Of a stretch of 64,000 bases of DNA, positions 44,449 to 51,847 are shown one piece after another (position 1 is the stretch's first letter; every line of letters begins with the position of its first letter). Position numbers and translations under genes: made by a program. The notes below the pieces were generated by a model that worked only from the letters and a program-made list of their open reading frames with translations, did no database searches and was not told the origin of the DNA. Location of the stretch: NCBI GenBank assembly GCA_017937655.1, contig JAGBDE010000008.1:1-64000 (forward strand), read 5' to 3'. Origin of the DNA: Clostridia bacterium. GTDB lineage: Bacteria > Bacillota > Clostridia > Christensenellales > Aristaeellaceae.

Positions 44449-45483
44449 TCAGATAAGCCCCATGATCAGGTTCATGGTGTACATTTCCAGCTGCTCAAAC
44501 TTGCGCTCGGCAATCAGCTTTCCGGTGTACTCATAATCCCAGCGGGCCACCTTGGCTTCCAGCGCCTTGAAGATGTCCAGGGAATTCTTCAGGTGCTCGT
44601 AGCTGTCCTCGTCGGTGGTGGTGCGCATGGCCTTCACGTCTAGGCCCACGTACTCGCCCTTGGAGCCGTAGTTGTTTTCCACCAGCACCTTAACCTGGTT
44701 GAAAGCGGCGCGCAGGTTCTCCACGCCGAAGGACTTGTCCTGGTCGTAGCGGATGGAGTTCTGGTCGTTGAGGTGAACGGTGAACAGCTTGTCAAAGGCC
44801 ATCGCAAAGCCGATTTCATGGGCAGGATCCAGGCCGGCCAGAATGGCATGGGCGGATTCCAGGTTGCCGCCGACGCGCTTGGGGTCGATGGTGGCGGCGG
44901 AGATGGCCATCACGTGGCCCATGGTGCCGCAGATGGAGCGGTCGATGGGCTCATTGGGCTTGGGCTCGATGCACACGCGGATGGTGGAATCGTACTCCAG
45001 CATCTTGTTGATGGCTTCCACCAGCATCTTGGTGGCCCAAACGGGGCTCTTGCTTTCGGCGCAGAGGGTGCCTTCACGGGCCAGCCAGAGAACCAGCAGG
45101 TCGGTGCCCAGTTCCTTGGCGATGTCAATGGAGCGATAGGTGCGCCACATGGCGTACTCCCGGTCCTCAGCGCTGCCGCTCATGAAGCCGCCGTCCTTGG
45201 TGTGCTCGTCCATCCACAGGCGGGGGGCGACGAACTCAGCCTTGAGGCCGTACTTATCCAGCAGCTTTTTGACCTCACGGGCATAGGCCTTGATCTCTTC
45301 GGTGGTCATGTTGTTCATGTTAGGGACGGCGTCGTCGTCATGGAACTGCACGGCGGAGAAGCCCAAAGCCGCAAACTTGGCAAACTTCTCCTCCAGGTCG
45401 ATGGGCTTACGGGTTTCGGGGCCATAGGAGTCAGCGCCGGTGTGGACATTCCAGGGACCCACGGAAAACTTGAAGTTGGACAT
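44449..45483 (-). CDS. xylA: Xylose isomerase (short, class I-like)
   Basis: 344 residues. Catalytic His in VQFHDDDAVPN, metal ligands in CIEPKPNEP and FTVHLNDQN, and VGGNLESAHA are xylose isomerase signatures of the actinobacterial-like short class. The N-terminus KFSVGPWNVHTGADSYGPETR also fits. Converts D-xylose and D-xylulose in the cytosol. GGGAGGTACATCT precedes the ATG at 45483. First gene of the operon; no xylulokinase of FGGY type follows. Confidence 0.9.
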   Translation of the reverse strand: MSNFKFSVGPWNVHTGADSYGPETRKPIDLEEKFAKFAALGFSAVQFHDDDAVPNMNNMTTEEIKAYAREVKKLLDKYGLKAEFVAPRLWMDEHTKDGGFMSGSAEDREYAMWRTYRSIDIAKELGTDLLVLWLAREGTLCAESKSPVWATKMLVEAINKMLEYDSTIRVCIEPKPNEPIDRSICGTMGHVMAISAATIDPKRVGGNLESAHAILAGLDPAHEIGFAMAFDKLFTVHLNDQNSIRYDQDKSFGVENLRAAFNQVKVLVENNYGSKGEYVGLDVKAMRTTTDEDSYEHLKNSLDIFKALEAKVARWDYEYTGKLIAERKFEQLEMYTMNLIMGLI

Positions 45484-45530
45484 AGATGTACCTCCCGAAT
45501 ATTCTGCCGCCGAACGGCTTGTTTTTTTCC

Positions 45531-45560
45531 ACTATACCACAAACAGATGCAGAATGTCAC
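45531..45560 (-). promoter_or_regulatory. Promoter of the xylose isomerase operon
   Basis: Minus strand GTGACA, 18 bp, TATAGT with TGG before the -10. Predicted start near 45524. Confidence 0.6.
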
Positions 45561-45627
45561 CCATTTGTTTTCCGCCAAAAAAACATTACTGCTGTTTTCT
45601 TTTGTGAATCGCATTCCGCCACAATCC

Positions 45628-45662
45628 AAAAAGCCAGACCGCACGGGGCGACCTGGCTTTTT
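45628..45662. terminator. Terminator downstream of cytidine deaminase
   Basis: 10-bp arms AAAAAGCCAG / CTGGCTTTTT with GC-rich interior, 20 bp after the stop at 45682. Confidence 0.85.
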
Positions 45663-45681
45663 GGGGCGCGTTTCATGGGTT

Positions 45682-46092
45682 TCAGCAAACGATCGTTTCC
45701 CAGGCAAAGGGCAGCAGATCTCTTGCTTTCACTTTGATGAGGTTTCCGTTTTCGTCGTTCACGATCACCTTGATGTCGGGGCAATATTCCAGCAGCATCT
45801 GCCGGCAATTTCCGCAGGGCGGGATCACGCTGTTCAGATGTTTCTCATGCACCGCAACGATGGTATCAAACTCTCGCTCTCCGTTGGAAATGGCCATGCC
45901 AATGGTAATGTATTCGGCACAGGAACCATGAATGCCATCGCAGTTTACGCCCTGATAGATCTTTCCGTTTTTGCACAGAACTGCGCAGCCAACCGTGTGA
46001 TTGTAAACGCCGTCGTCAAAATTCCGCTGGAGAACCTGCAATCCTGCCTGAATCAGTTCCCGGTCTTTTTCCGTCAGGGGGTATCTTTCCAT
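45682..46092 (-). CDS. cdd: Cytidine deaminase
   Basis: 136 residues. Zn site in GSCAEYITIG and IPPCGNCRQMLLEY (CAE and PCxxC) is diagnostic. It salvages cytidine to uridine. It is 35 bp downstream of the DUF1349 gene and may be read through from it. A standard small tetrameric form. Confidence 0.92.
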   Translation of the reverse strand: MERYPLTEKDRELIQAGLQVLQRNFDDGVYNHTVGCAVLCKNGKIYQGVNCDGIHGSCAEYITIGMAISNGEREFDTIVAVHEKHLNSVIPPCGNCRQMLLEYCPDIKVIVNDENGNLIKVKARDLLPFAWETIVC

Positions 46093-46127
46093 GGAAGCAT
46101 CACCTGCGTTTCTGTTTGGTTTCGCTC

Positions 46128-46736
46128 TTATTCCTCATCCGGCTGTTGGCCGTCGTGGGCCAGCCATTTGCATTCGGTCATTTCCAGGTTGGTAAAGGTG
46201 GCTTTGAAGGAGGAATCCTCCGGGCTGCAGGCGTACACGCCAAAGCGGATGACCCCGCCGCCGTTCCACATGTGGCATACCCGCATCTGCCGGAAGGTCA
46301 CGCCGTCGTCCGAGCATTCAATGCAGTAATCATCCTCCCGGCGGCTGAGCCTGTACCACATGCTCCTCACGCCCGCGTCGATCTCGGTGGTGGCCCAGTC
46401 GGAATAGCCGTTGTTGGTCACCACGCTGCCCAGATGCTGGAAGCGGTCGTTTTCATATTCAATGGAGCCCTTCAGCCAGTTCTCGCTGTCCAGATACATC
46501 ACCACGCCGCACTGGTCAAACCGATGTTTGCTTTCAAACTGGGTCTTCACGGTGAAGGAGAAAAACTTCTCTTCCGTTTCCATCTGCAAAACCGGCGCGT
46601 TGTCGTTCCGGAAATGGTAGTAGGTCCTCTGCCACAGGTCAGTGTGAGGCCTGGTCACAATTTCGATTTGATCGGCAGAGATCACATACTCCGCCGGTTC
46701 ACGGGTCCATTGCAGCTTTTTCGTGTCAAAATGCAT
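46128..46736 (-). CDS. DUF1349 (YesU-like concanavalin fold) protein
   Basis: 202 residues, AGGAGGACGTATC before the ATG. FRNDNAPVLQMETEEKFFSFTVKTQFES...DQCGVVMYLDSENWLKGSIEY and GVTFRQMRVCHM are DUF1349 signatures, a lectin-like beta-sandwich often encoded near glycan genes. No signal peptide. Function unknown; 18 bp after the GH13 gene. Confidence 0.88.
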   Translation of the reverse strand: MHFDTKKLQWTREPAEYVISADQIEIVTRPHTDLWQRTYYHFRNDNAPVLQMETEEKFFSFTVKTQFESKHRFDQCGVVMYLDSENWLKGSIEYENDRFQHLGSVVTNNGYSDWATTEIDAGVRSMWYRLSRREDDYCIECSDDGVTFRQMRVCHMWNGGGVIRFGVYACSPEDSSFKATFTNLEMTECKWLAHDGQQPDEE

Positions 46737-46754
46737 GATACGTCCTCCTGTTTC

Positions 46755-48377
46755 TCAGCGCAGCACCACGCTGGTCTGTCCAGGCAAGGTGAGCATGGTG
46801 CCGTCCAGAATCACGCCGTCAGCGCCGGCAATGCCGCTGATCATGGTGAAGCTCAAATCCGTGACGGCGGAAAGATCCACGGTGATGTCCCGCTGGGTGG
46901 TGTTATGCAGCACGGCCACGGTGCTGCCGTTCCAGCTGCAGGTGAAGCCGCCCAGCTTATCGCCCTCAAACTGCAGGGCCTTGTATTCGCCCCGGGCGAT
47001 TTCCGGATTGGCCTTGCGGATCATGATCAGCTGCTTGACGTGGTTCAAAAGGCTATCGCCAATGCGGGACAGATCCTTGACGGTGTAAGGACTCTGCTTG
47101 GCATAGGTGGTGCCCTCCGGGTCGCGGATGGTGTCGCCGTCGCCCCAGAGCATGGCCATGCGGCGGTTGGCGTCGGTGCTGGAACCGCCCCGGGAGCCCC
47201 GGAGGCTGATCTCCTCGCCGTAATACAGGAAGGGCGAGCCAGGAGAGAGCAGGTACAGGCTGGCGGCGCACTTCATCTGGCCGCTGGCCGCGGTCAGGTA
47301 GCCCGCGCTGCGATCCATATCGTGGTTGGAGATGAACAGGGTGGCCCGCTTGTCCCCGCCCAGGCGGTCAAGGCGGCCCAGGTAGCTTTCCATATAGGCG
47401 GTAAAGCGGTTCACATCGCCGGCCCGGGCGGTATCGGCAATGAGGCCCTCCGCCTGGCTGGTGGCAAAGTTGAAGCAGGGCGTAACCGGCAAATACTGGT
47501 CGATGATCCCGTCGCCGTCCCAGACTTCCGCCACGGTGTACACGTCCGGCTTGACCTTTTTCAGCTCGCCGATGTACCAATCCCAGAAATCCACGCTGGC
47601 GGCGTGGTCGCCAAAATAGATGTACTTGGCCGCGTCAAAGCGGAAGCCGTCCACGCCCAGATCCAGGTAAAACAGAGCCACGTCCAGCATGTACTGCCGC
47701 ACCATGGGGGTGTCAAAATTGGGCTCGGGCATCTGCTCGGAGAAGTTGGCCTCGTAGAGCAAGCGGGTGCCCGGGGCCTTGGCGAACGTGCGGCCCGCAG
47801 GAAGGGGATCGCCCTCGTTGACCCAGGTGAAAAAGTCGTAGTAGATATTGCCCGGATTGTTGAGGATATGGGCGTTGACAAAGTTGGTGAACAGCCGGTT
47901 CTTGTGGCCGGTGTGGTTGATGGGCAGATCCAGGATGATCTTCACATCCCGCTCATGGCACAGGTCAATGAGCTGTTTCAAATCCTCCATGGTGCCAAAG
48001 GCCGGGTCGATGGTGTAGTAGTCGGTCACGTCGTACTTATGGTAGGAAGGGGACTGGAAGATGGGCGTCAGCCACAGACCCTCCACGCCCAGGCTCAGGC
48101 CGGAGAAGGGATCGCCGTCGTTGAGGTAGTCCATCCGGTTGATGATGCCCTGCAAATCACCCACGCCGTCGCCGTTGGAGTCGGAGAAGGAGCCAACGAA
48201 GATCTCGTAAAAGACCCGGTTGTTGTCGTCGGGCAGTTCATCGGCCACATAGGGCAGGGGATCCAGAATGCACTCGCCACCTTCGGACAGGGGGTAGACC
48301 TTGAAGTCAAAATCCTCCGCCAGGGCGCAGGTTGCCAGCAAAATCAGCGCAAAAAGCATGCAAAAAAACCGTTTCAT
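46755..48377 (-). CDS. Secreted GH13 alpha-amylase family enzyme
   Basis: 540 residues from the ATG at 48377 behind AGGTGAGC. Signal peptide KRFFCMLFALILLATCALA. GH13 motifs: DLPINHTGHKN (I), nucleophile Asp in DGFRFDAAKYIY (II), acid Glu in VAEVWDGDG (III) and ISNHDMDR (IV); the C-terminal beta-sandwich follows. It hydrolyses alpha-1,4-glucan outside the membrane. Divergent from the membrane-protein/GH53 unit; promoters overlap. Confidence 0.93.
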   Translation of the reverse strand: MKRFFCMLFALILLATCALAEDFDFKVYPLSEGGECILDPLPYVADELPDDNNRVFYEIFVGSFSDSNGDGVGDLQGIINRMDYLNDGDPFSGLSLGVEGLWLTPIFQSPSYHKYDVTDYYTIDPAFGTMEDLKQLIDLCHERDVKIILDLPINHTGHKNRLFTNFVNAHILNNPGNIYYDFFTWVNEGDPLPAGRTFAKAPGTRLLYEANFSEQMPEPNFDTPMVRQYMLDVALFYLDLGVDGFRFDAAKYIYFGDHAASVDFWDWYIGELKKVKPDVYTVAEVWDGDGIIDQYLPVTPCFNFATSQAEGLIADTARAGDVNRFTAYMESYLGRLDRLGGDKRATLFISNHDMDRSAGYLTAASGQMKCAASLYLLSPGSPFLYYGEEISLRGSRGGSSTDANRRMAMLWGDGDTIRDPEGTTYAKQSPYTVKDLSRIGDSLLNHVKQLIMIRKANPEIARGEYKALQFEGDKLGGFTCSWNGSTVAVLHNTTQRDITVDLSAVTDLSFTMISGIAGADGVILDGTMLTLPGQTSVVLR

Positions 48378-48414
48378 ACGCAGCTCACCTTCTGTGTTTG
48401 TTTTGGTGTAAGTT

Positions 48415-48443
48415 ACTATCCCACAAACCGGCTTGCTTGTCAA
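48415..48443 (-). promoter_or_regulatory. Promoter of the GH13 unit
   Basis: Minus strand TTGACA, 17 bp, GATAGT. Its -35 lies on the same bases as the -35 of the plus-strand promoter. Confidence 0.6.
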
Positions 48444-48465
48444 GGCGGGGAAAAAATGATATACT
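48437..48465 (+). promoter_or_regulatory. Promoter of the membrane-protein/GH53 unit
   Basis: TTGTCA, 17 bp, TATACT, 27 bp before the first start codon. Confidence 0.7.
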
Positions 48466-48491
48466 CCGCTTACAGAAAGGATCTGAACTGA

Positions 48492-48986
48492 ATGAACGCT
48501 TGGTATTCCGAAGAATTGGCGGCAAGGTATCAAAACCGGGCCCGCCGCTGTTTGTGGTTTGTGGTGGCGCTGGCAGTCCTGGGGCTGGCGGCCTGTATTT
48601 TCATGTGCACAAAGGTGCGCACCGGCAACGCCTCCCGGTTGCTGGCGGCGGTGATCCTCACCTCCACCTTGGCCGGATGGGCGGCGATTCTGCTCATCGG
48701 CTTTGTGTATCGACCCACCAAAGCCCAAGCCGGGCACATGCTGGGCCTGATGAATACGGAGGCGGAGACCCTCACCGGCACGCTTGCCCTGGAAAAGGGT
48801 GGCTTCCGCATTCCCGGAAGCATCGTGGTCAGGAAGGTGCGCCTCCGCACGGAGGACGAGACCCTGACCCTCAACCTGAACGCCCGCTACGCCGCCAAGC
48901 TGCCCCCGGAGGGCACGCCGGTGAAGGTGACGGTCAGGCGCAAATTCATCACAGCCTGCGAGGTGATCCAAGATGGAGAAGCTTAA
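48492..48986 (+). CDS. Two-helix membrane protein
   Basis: 164 residues. Helices at about 20-38 (CLWFVVALAVLGLAACIFM) and 50-71 (LAAVILTSTLAGWAAILLIGFVY), then a soluble beta-rich region ending in VTVRRKFITACEVIQDGEA. Family not recognised. Overlaps the next gene by 14 nt, so the two products are likely partners. Confidence 0.75.
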   Translation: MNAWYSEELAARYQNRARRCLWFVVALAVLGLAACIFMCTKVRTGNASRLLAAVILTSTLAGWAAILLIGFVYRPTKAQAGHMLGLMNTEAETLTGTLALEKGGFRIPGSIVVRKVRLRTEDETLTLNLNARYAAKLPPEGTPVKVTVRRKFITACEVIQDGEA

Positions 48987-49581
48987 ACGTTTCTGGAACC
49001 TGGTTCCCGCGCTGATCCTCTGGGCCATGCTGAGCATTTTCCTCTGGGGCTGGATTTTCACCTTCCTGACGGACACGGCCCCGGAAAACAAGCTGACCCT
49101 GTTTGTGGACGCCGCCGTGCCGGACTCCACCGGCCTGGCCGTCCGCCTGGAGGAAAACGCCCTCAGCGATGAGATCCGCATGGTGAAGGTGCATCCCTTC
49201 AGCTATGCCATGCTGGACGGCGAACCCCTGCGCCGGGCGGACACGTACATCGTGCGGGTCTCCCATGTGGAGGAATACTGGGAGTGGTTCGCGCCGCTGC
49301 CGGAGAGGCTGACCGCAGGAGCAGCTCCCGTCGGTTCATACCAGCAGCCCATCGGTGCCTCCCTCCTCCTGCTGGACGGCGCGCCCTACGGCATCCGGGT
49401 CTACGATGCCGCCACCGGCACCGGCATCGCGCAAGCCTTTATCGACTACCACGACCCCGCCCTGCCGGATGAGGATTACTACCTGATGCTGGGCAAGGAA
49501 TCCCTGCATCTCACCGCCAACGAGGGCGGGCAGGATGACAAGGCCATCCTGCTGGCAGAAGCGATTCTGGCGCTCCCCTAA
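48973..49581 (+). CDS. Membrane-anchored extracytoplasmic protein
   Basis: 202 residues; one N-terminal helix (LVPALILWAMLSIFLWGWIFTFL) then an extracytoplasmic domain of about 170 residues with VDAAVPDSTGLAVRLEEN and LLLLDGAPYGIRVYDAATG. It is somewhat like small lipoproteins that assist transport or sensing, but no family is certain. Followed 29 bp later by the GH53 gene. Confidence 0.7.
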   Translation: MEKLKRFWNLVPALILWAMLSIFLWGWIFTFLTDTAPENKLTLFVDAAVPDSTGLAVRLEENALSDEIRMVKVHPFSYAMLDGEPLRRADTYIVRVSHVEEYWEWFAPLPERLTAGAAPVGSYQQPIGASLLLLDGAPYGIRVYDAATGTGIAQAFIDYHDPALPDEDYYLMLGKESLHLTANEGGQDDKAILLAEAILALP

Positions 49582-49610
49582 TCCCAACGAAGCCAAAGGA
49601 GGCGACCTCT

Positions 49611-51554
49611 ATGTTCCGCAAAACCCTGTCCCTGATGATGGCCCTGAGCCTGCTGGCTACCGCCTGCTGCCCCGCCGCCCTGGCCGAGGAAAGCACCCTG
49701 TATGTGAAAAAGGTGGAAAACCTGCCGGAGGACTTCATTTTCGGCATGGACGCCTCCTGCGTGCCCGCCCTGGAAGCCAGCGGCGTGAAGTACTACAACT
49801 TCGACGGCCAGGAGGAGGACGTGTTCAAGATCCTGGCGGACAACGGGGTGAACTACATCCGCGTGCGGGTGTGGAACGACCCCTTCGACGCGGAGGGAAA
49901 CGGCTACGGCGGCGGCAACTGCGATATTGGCAACGCTGTGGCCATCGGCAAGCGGGCCACCCAGTACGGCATGAAGCTGCTGGTGAATTTCCACTACTCG
50001 GACTTCTGGGCCGATCCTTCCAAGCAGATGGTGCCCAAGGCCTGGGCCAATATGGAAATTGAGGAAAAGACCCAGGCCGTGTACGAGTACACCCGGGACT
50101 GCCTTATCCAGCTCAGAGATGCAGGCGTGGACGTGGGCATGGTGCAGGTGGGCAACGAAACCAACAACCTGATGTGCGGCGAGCGCATCTGGTTCAACAT
50201 CCAGTACCTGATGCAGGCCGGCGCCAAGGCCACCCGGGAGATCTTCCCGGATGCGCTGGTGGCCCTGCATTTTGCCAACCCGGAGAAGGGCGGCAGCTAC
50301 CTGACTTATGCCAAAAAGATGGACTACTATCAGGTGGATTATGACGTGTTCGCCTCCTCCTACTACCCCTACTGGCACGGCAGCCTGGAAAACCTGGCGG
50401 CGGTGCTGAGCACCGTGGCCGATATGTACGGCAAGAAGGTCATGGTCATGGAGACCTCCTACGCCTACACCCCGGAGGATACTGATTTCAACGGCAATAC
50501 CATCGGCGACGGCGGGGCCATCGTGAAAAACTATCCCTTCACGGTTCAGGGCCAGGCCAACAATTTGCGGGCCATCACCGATACCATCGTCAACAAAACC
50601 CCGGCGGGCATCGGCGTGGTGTACTGGGAAGGCACCTGGATCAGCGTGGGCGGAAACAGTTGGGAAGAAAACAGCGCTCTGTGGGAGAAATACGGCTCCG
50701 GCTGGGCGTCCAGCTTCTCCGCCGCCTATGACCCTGCCGACGCAGGCAAGTACTACGGCGGCAACGCGGTGGACAATCAGGCCCTGTTTGACCGGTACGG
50801 CCATCCCCTGGAATCCCTGAAGGTGTTCAAATTGATGCGGGAGGGCAATGAGATCGCCCCAAAGGCCGACGCTTTGGAGGACGTGACCCTCATCTGCGAC
50901 CTGAACGCCCCCCTGGAGCTGCCCGCCACCGTCAACGCCGTCATGACCGATGACAGCCGCCAGGCCATCCCGGTGGAATGGAACCTGACGGAGGAGCAGC
51001 GTGAACAGATGCACACCGGCGGCGTGAAGCAGTACGTCGTCACCGGGCAGGCGGGCGGCATGGAAGCCAAGTGCTACGTGTCCATGGTGGAATACAATTA
51101 TCTGACCGATTACAGCTTTGAGGAAGGCGGCAACGGCTGGACCTGGACCGATCTTTCCAAGGCCGACGAGCTCTACGTGGAGGACAAGGCCACCGATTCC
51201 CTCACCGGCAGCAAGCACATGCATTTCTGGAGCGCCGGGGCCAACACGGTGGAGTTCACCCTGGAGCAGAAGGTGGAAAATCTCCCGGCGGGCAAGTACA
51301 AGTTTACCGTGTCCATCATGGGCGGCGACGCAGGCCAGCACGAGGTTTACGCCTACGTGAAGGTGGACGGCGAGACCGTGGGCACCGCGCCCATGAGCAT
51401 CACCTCCTACGGCAACTGGGATGCCGGCGTCGTTCCGGAATTTGACCATCCCGAAGGCAGCGAAGTCATCGTGGGCGTGTACGTCCGCTGCGAGGGCGCA
51501 GGCAACGGCGCCTGGGGCAAAATTGACGACGCATTGCTCAATTCCGTCAAGTAA
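49611..51554 (+). CDS. Secreted GH53 endo-beta-1,4-galactanase with C-terminal binding module
   Basis: 647 residues with a signal peptide (TLSLMMALSLLATACCPAALA). GH53 barrel: FIFGMDASCVPALEASG, NYIRVRVWNDPFD, VNFHYSDFWADP, acid/base Glu in VQVGNETNNLM, nucleophile Glu in VMVMETSYAYT, and VVYWEGTW. After residue about 430 an Ig-like region then a CBM61-type sandwich (YSFEEGGNGWTW...WSAGANTVEFTLEQ). It cuts type I galactan of pectin. The oligosaccharide ABC transporter downstream would import the products, as in gan loci of Bacillus. Confidence 0.95.
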   Translation: MFRKTLSLMMALSLLATACCPAALAEESTLYVKKVENLPEDFIFGMDASCVPALEASGVKYYNFDGQEEDVFKILADNGVNYIRVRVWNDPFDAEGNGYGGGNCDIGNAVAIGKRATQYGMKLLVNFHYSDFWADPSKQMVPKAWANMEIEEKTQAVYEYTRDCLIQLRDAGVDVGMVQVGNETNNLMCGERIWFNIQYLMQAGAKATREIFPDALVALHFANPEKGGSYLTYAKKMDYYQVDYDVFASSYYPYWHGSLENLAAVLSTVADMYGKKVMVMETSYAYTPEDTDFNGNTIGDGGAIVKNYPFTVQGQANNLRAITDTIVNKTPAGIGVVYWEGTWISVGGNSWEENSALWEKYGSGWASSFSAAYDPADAGKYYGGNAVDNQALFDRYGHPLESLKVFKLMREGNEIAPKADALEDVTLICDLNAPLELPATVNAVMTDDSRQAIPVEWNLTEEQREQMHTGGVKQYVVTGQAGGMEAKCYVSMVEYNYLTDYSFEEGGNGWTWTDLSKADELYVEDKATDSLTGSKHMHFWSAGANTVEFTLEQKVENLPAGKYKFTVSIMGGDAGQHEVYAYVKVDGETVGTAPMSITSYGNWDAGVVPEFDHPEGSEVIVGVYVRCEGAGNGAWGKIDDALLNSVK

Positions 51555-51589
51555 TCCTCCTTTTTTCGAAACATCACCCAAAATTTTTC

Positions 51590-51622
51590 GAGGCAGCAAA
51601 CCTTTATGCTGCCTCTTTTTTT
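51590..51622 (+). terminator. Terminator of the GH53 unit
   Basis: GAGGCAGCA / TGCTGCCTC with loop AACCTTTA and seven T. Confidence 0.9.
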
Positions 51623-51648
51623 GCGCATCACGAAATTTTTTCATTTTG

Positions 51649-51662
51649 TGCAAACGTTTTCT
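51649..51662. promoter_or_regulatory. cre/LacI-family operator upstream of the ABC operon
   Basis: TGCAAACGTTTTCT fits the catabolite-response-element pattern TGNAANCGNWNNCW and ends 1 bp before the -35. A second AAAACGTTTC core lies at 51767-51776 downstream of the promoter. Either CcpA or a local LacI/GalR-type repressor could bind. Confidence 0.6.
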
Positions 51663-51663
51663 C

Positions 51664-51692
51664 TTGACAGCGGGGATGTTTATGAGTACAAT
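51664..51692 (+). promoter_or_regulatory. Promoter of the oligosaccharide ABC operon
   Basis: Perfect TTGACA, 17 bp, TACAAT. Leader of about 150 nt before the start codon. Confidence 0.85.
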
Positions 51693-51847
51693 AGAATTAC
51701 ATCAAAGTACTGCATAAAGAAGCGACCATTGAAAGCAAACTGTTTTCTTTGTTTTTGCTTCCCCCAAAAACGTTTCTAAGGCTGTATTGAGCCAGAGAAA
51801 TAAAAATGTACCAACTGGTAACAAAAAAAGAAAGGATGAAAACCCCC

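Noticed and set aside
46116-48491. A 791-codon frame opposite the DUF1349 and GH13 genes
   Set aside because: Same shadow pattern; the minus-strand frames carry recognised motifs, signal peptide and ribosome sites.
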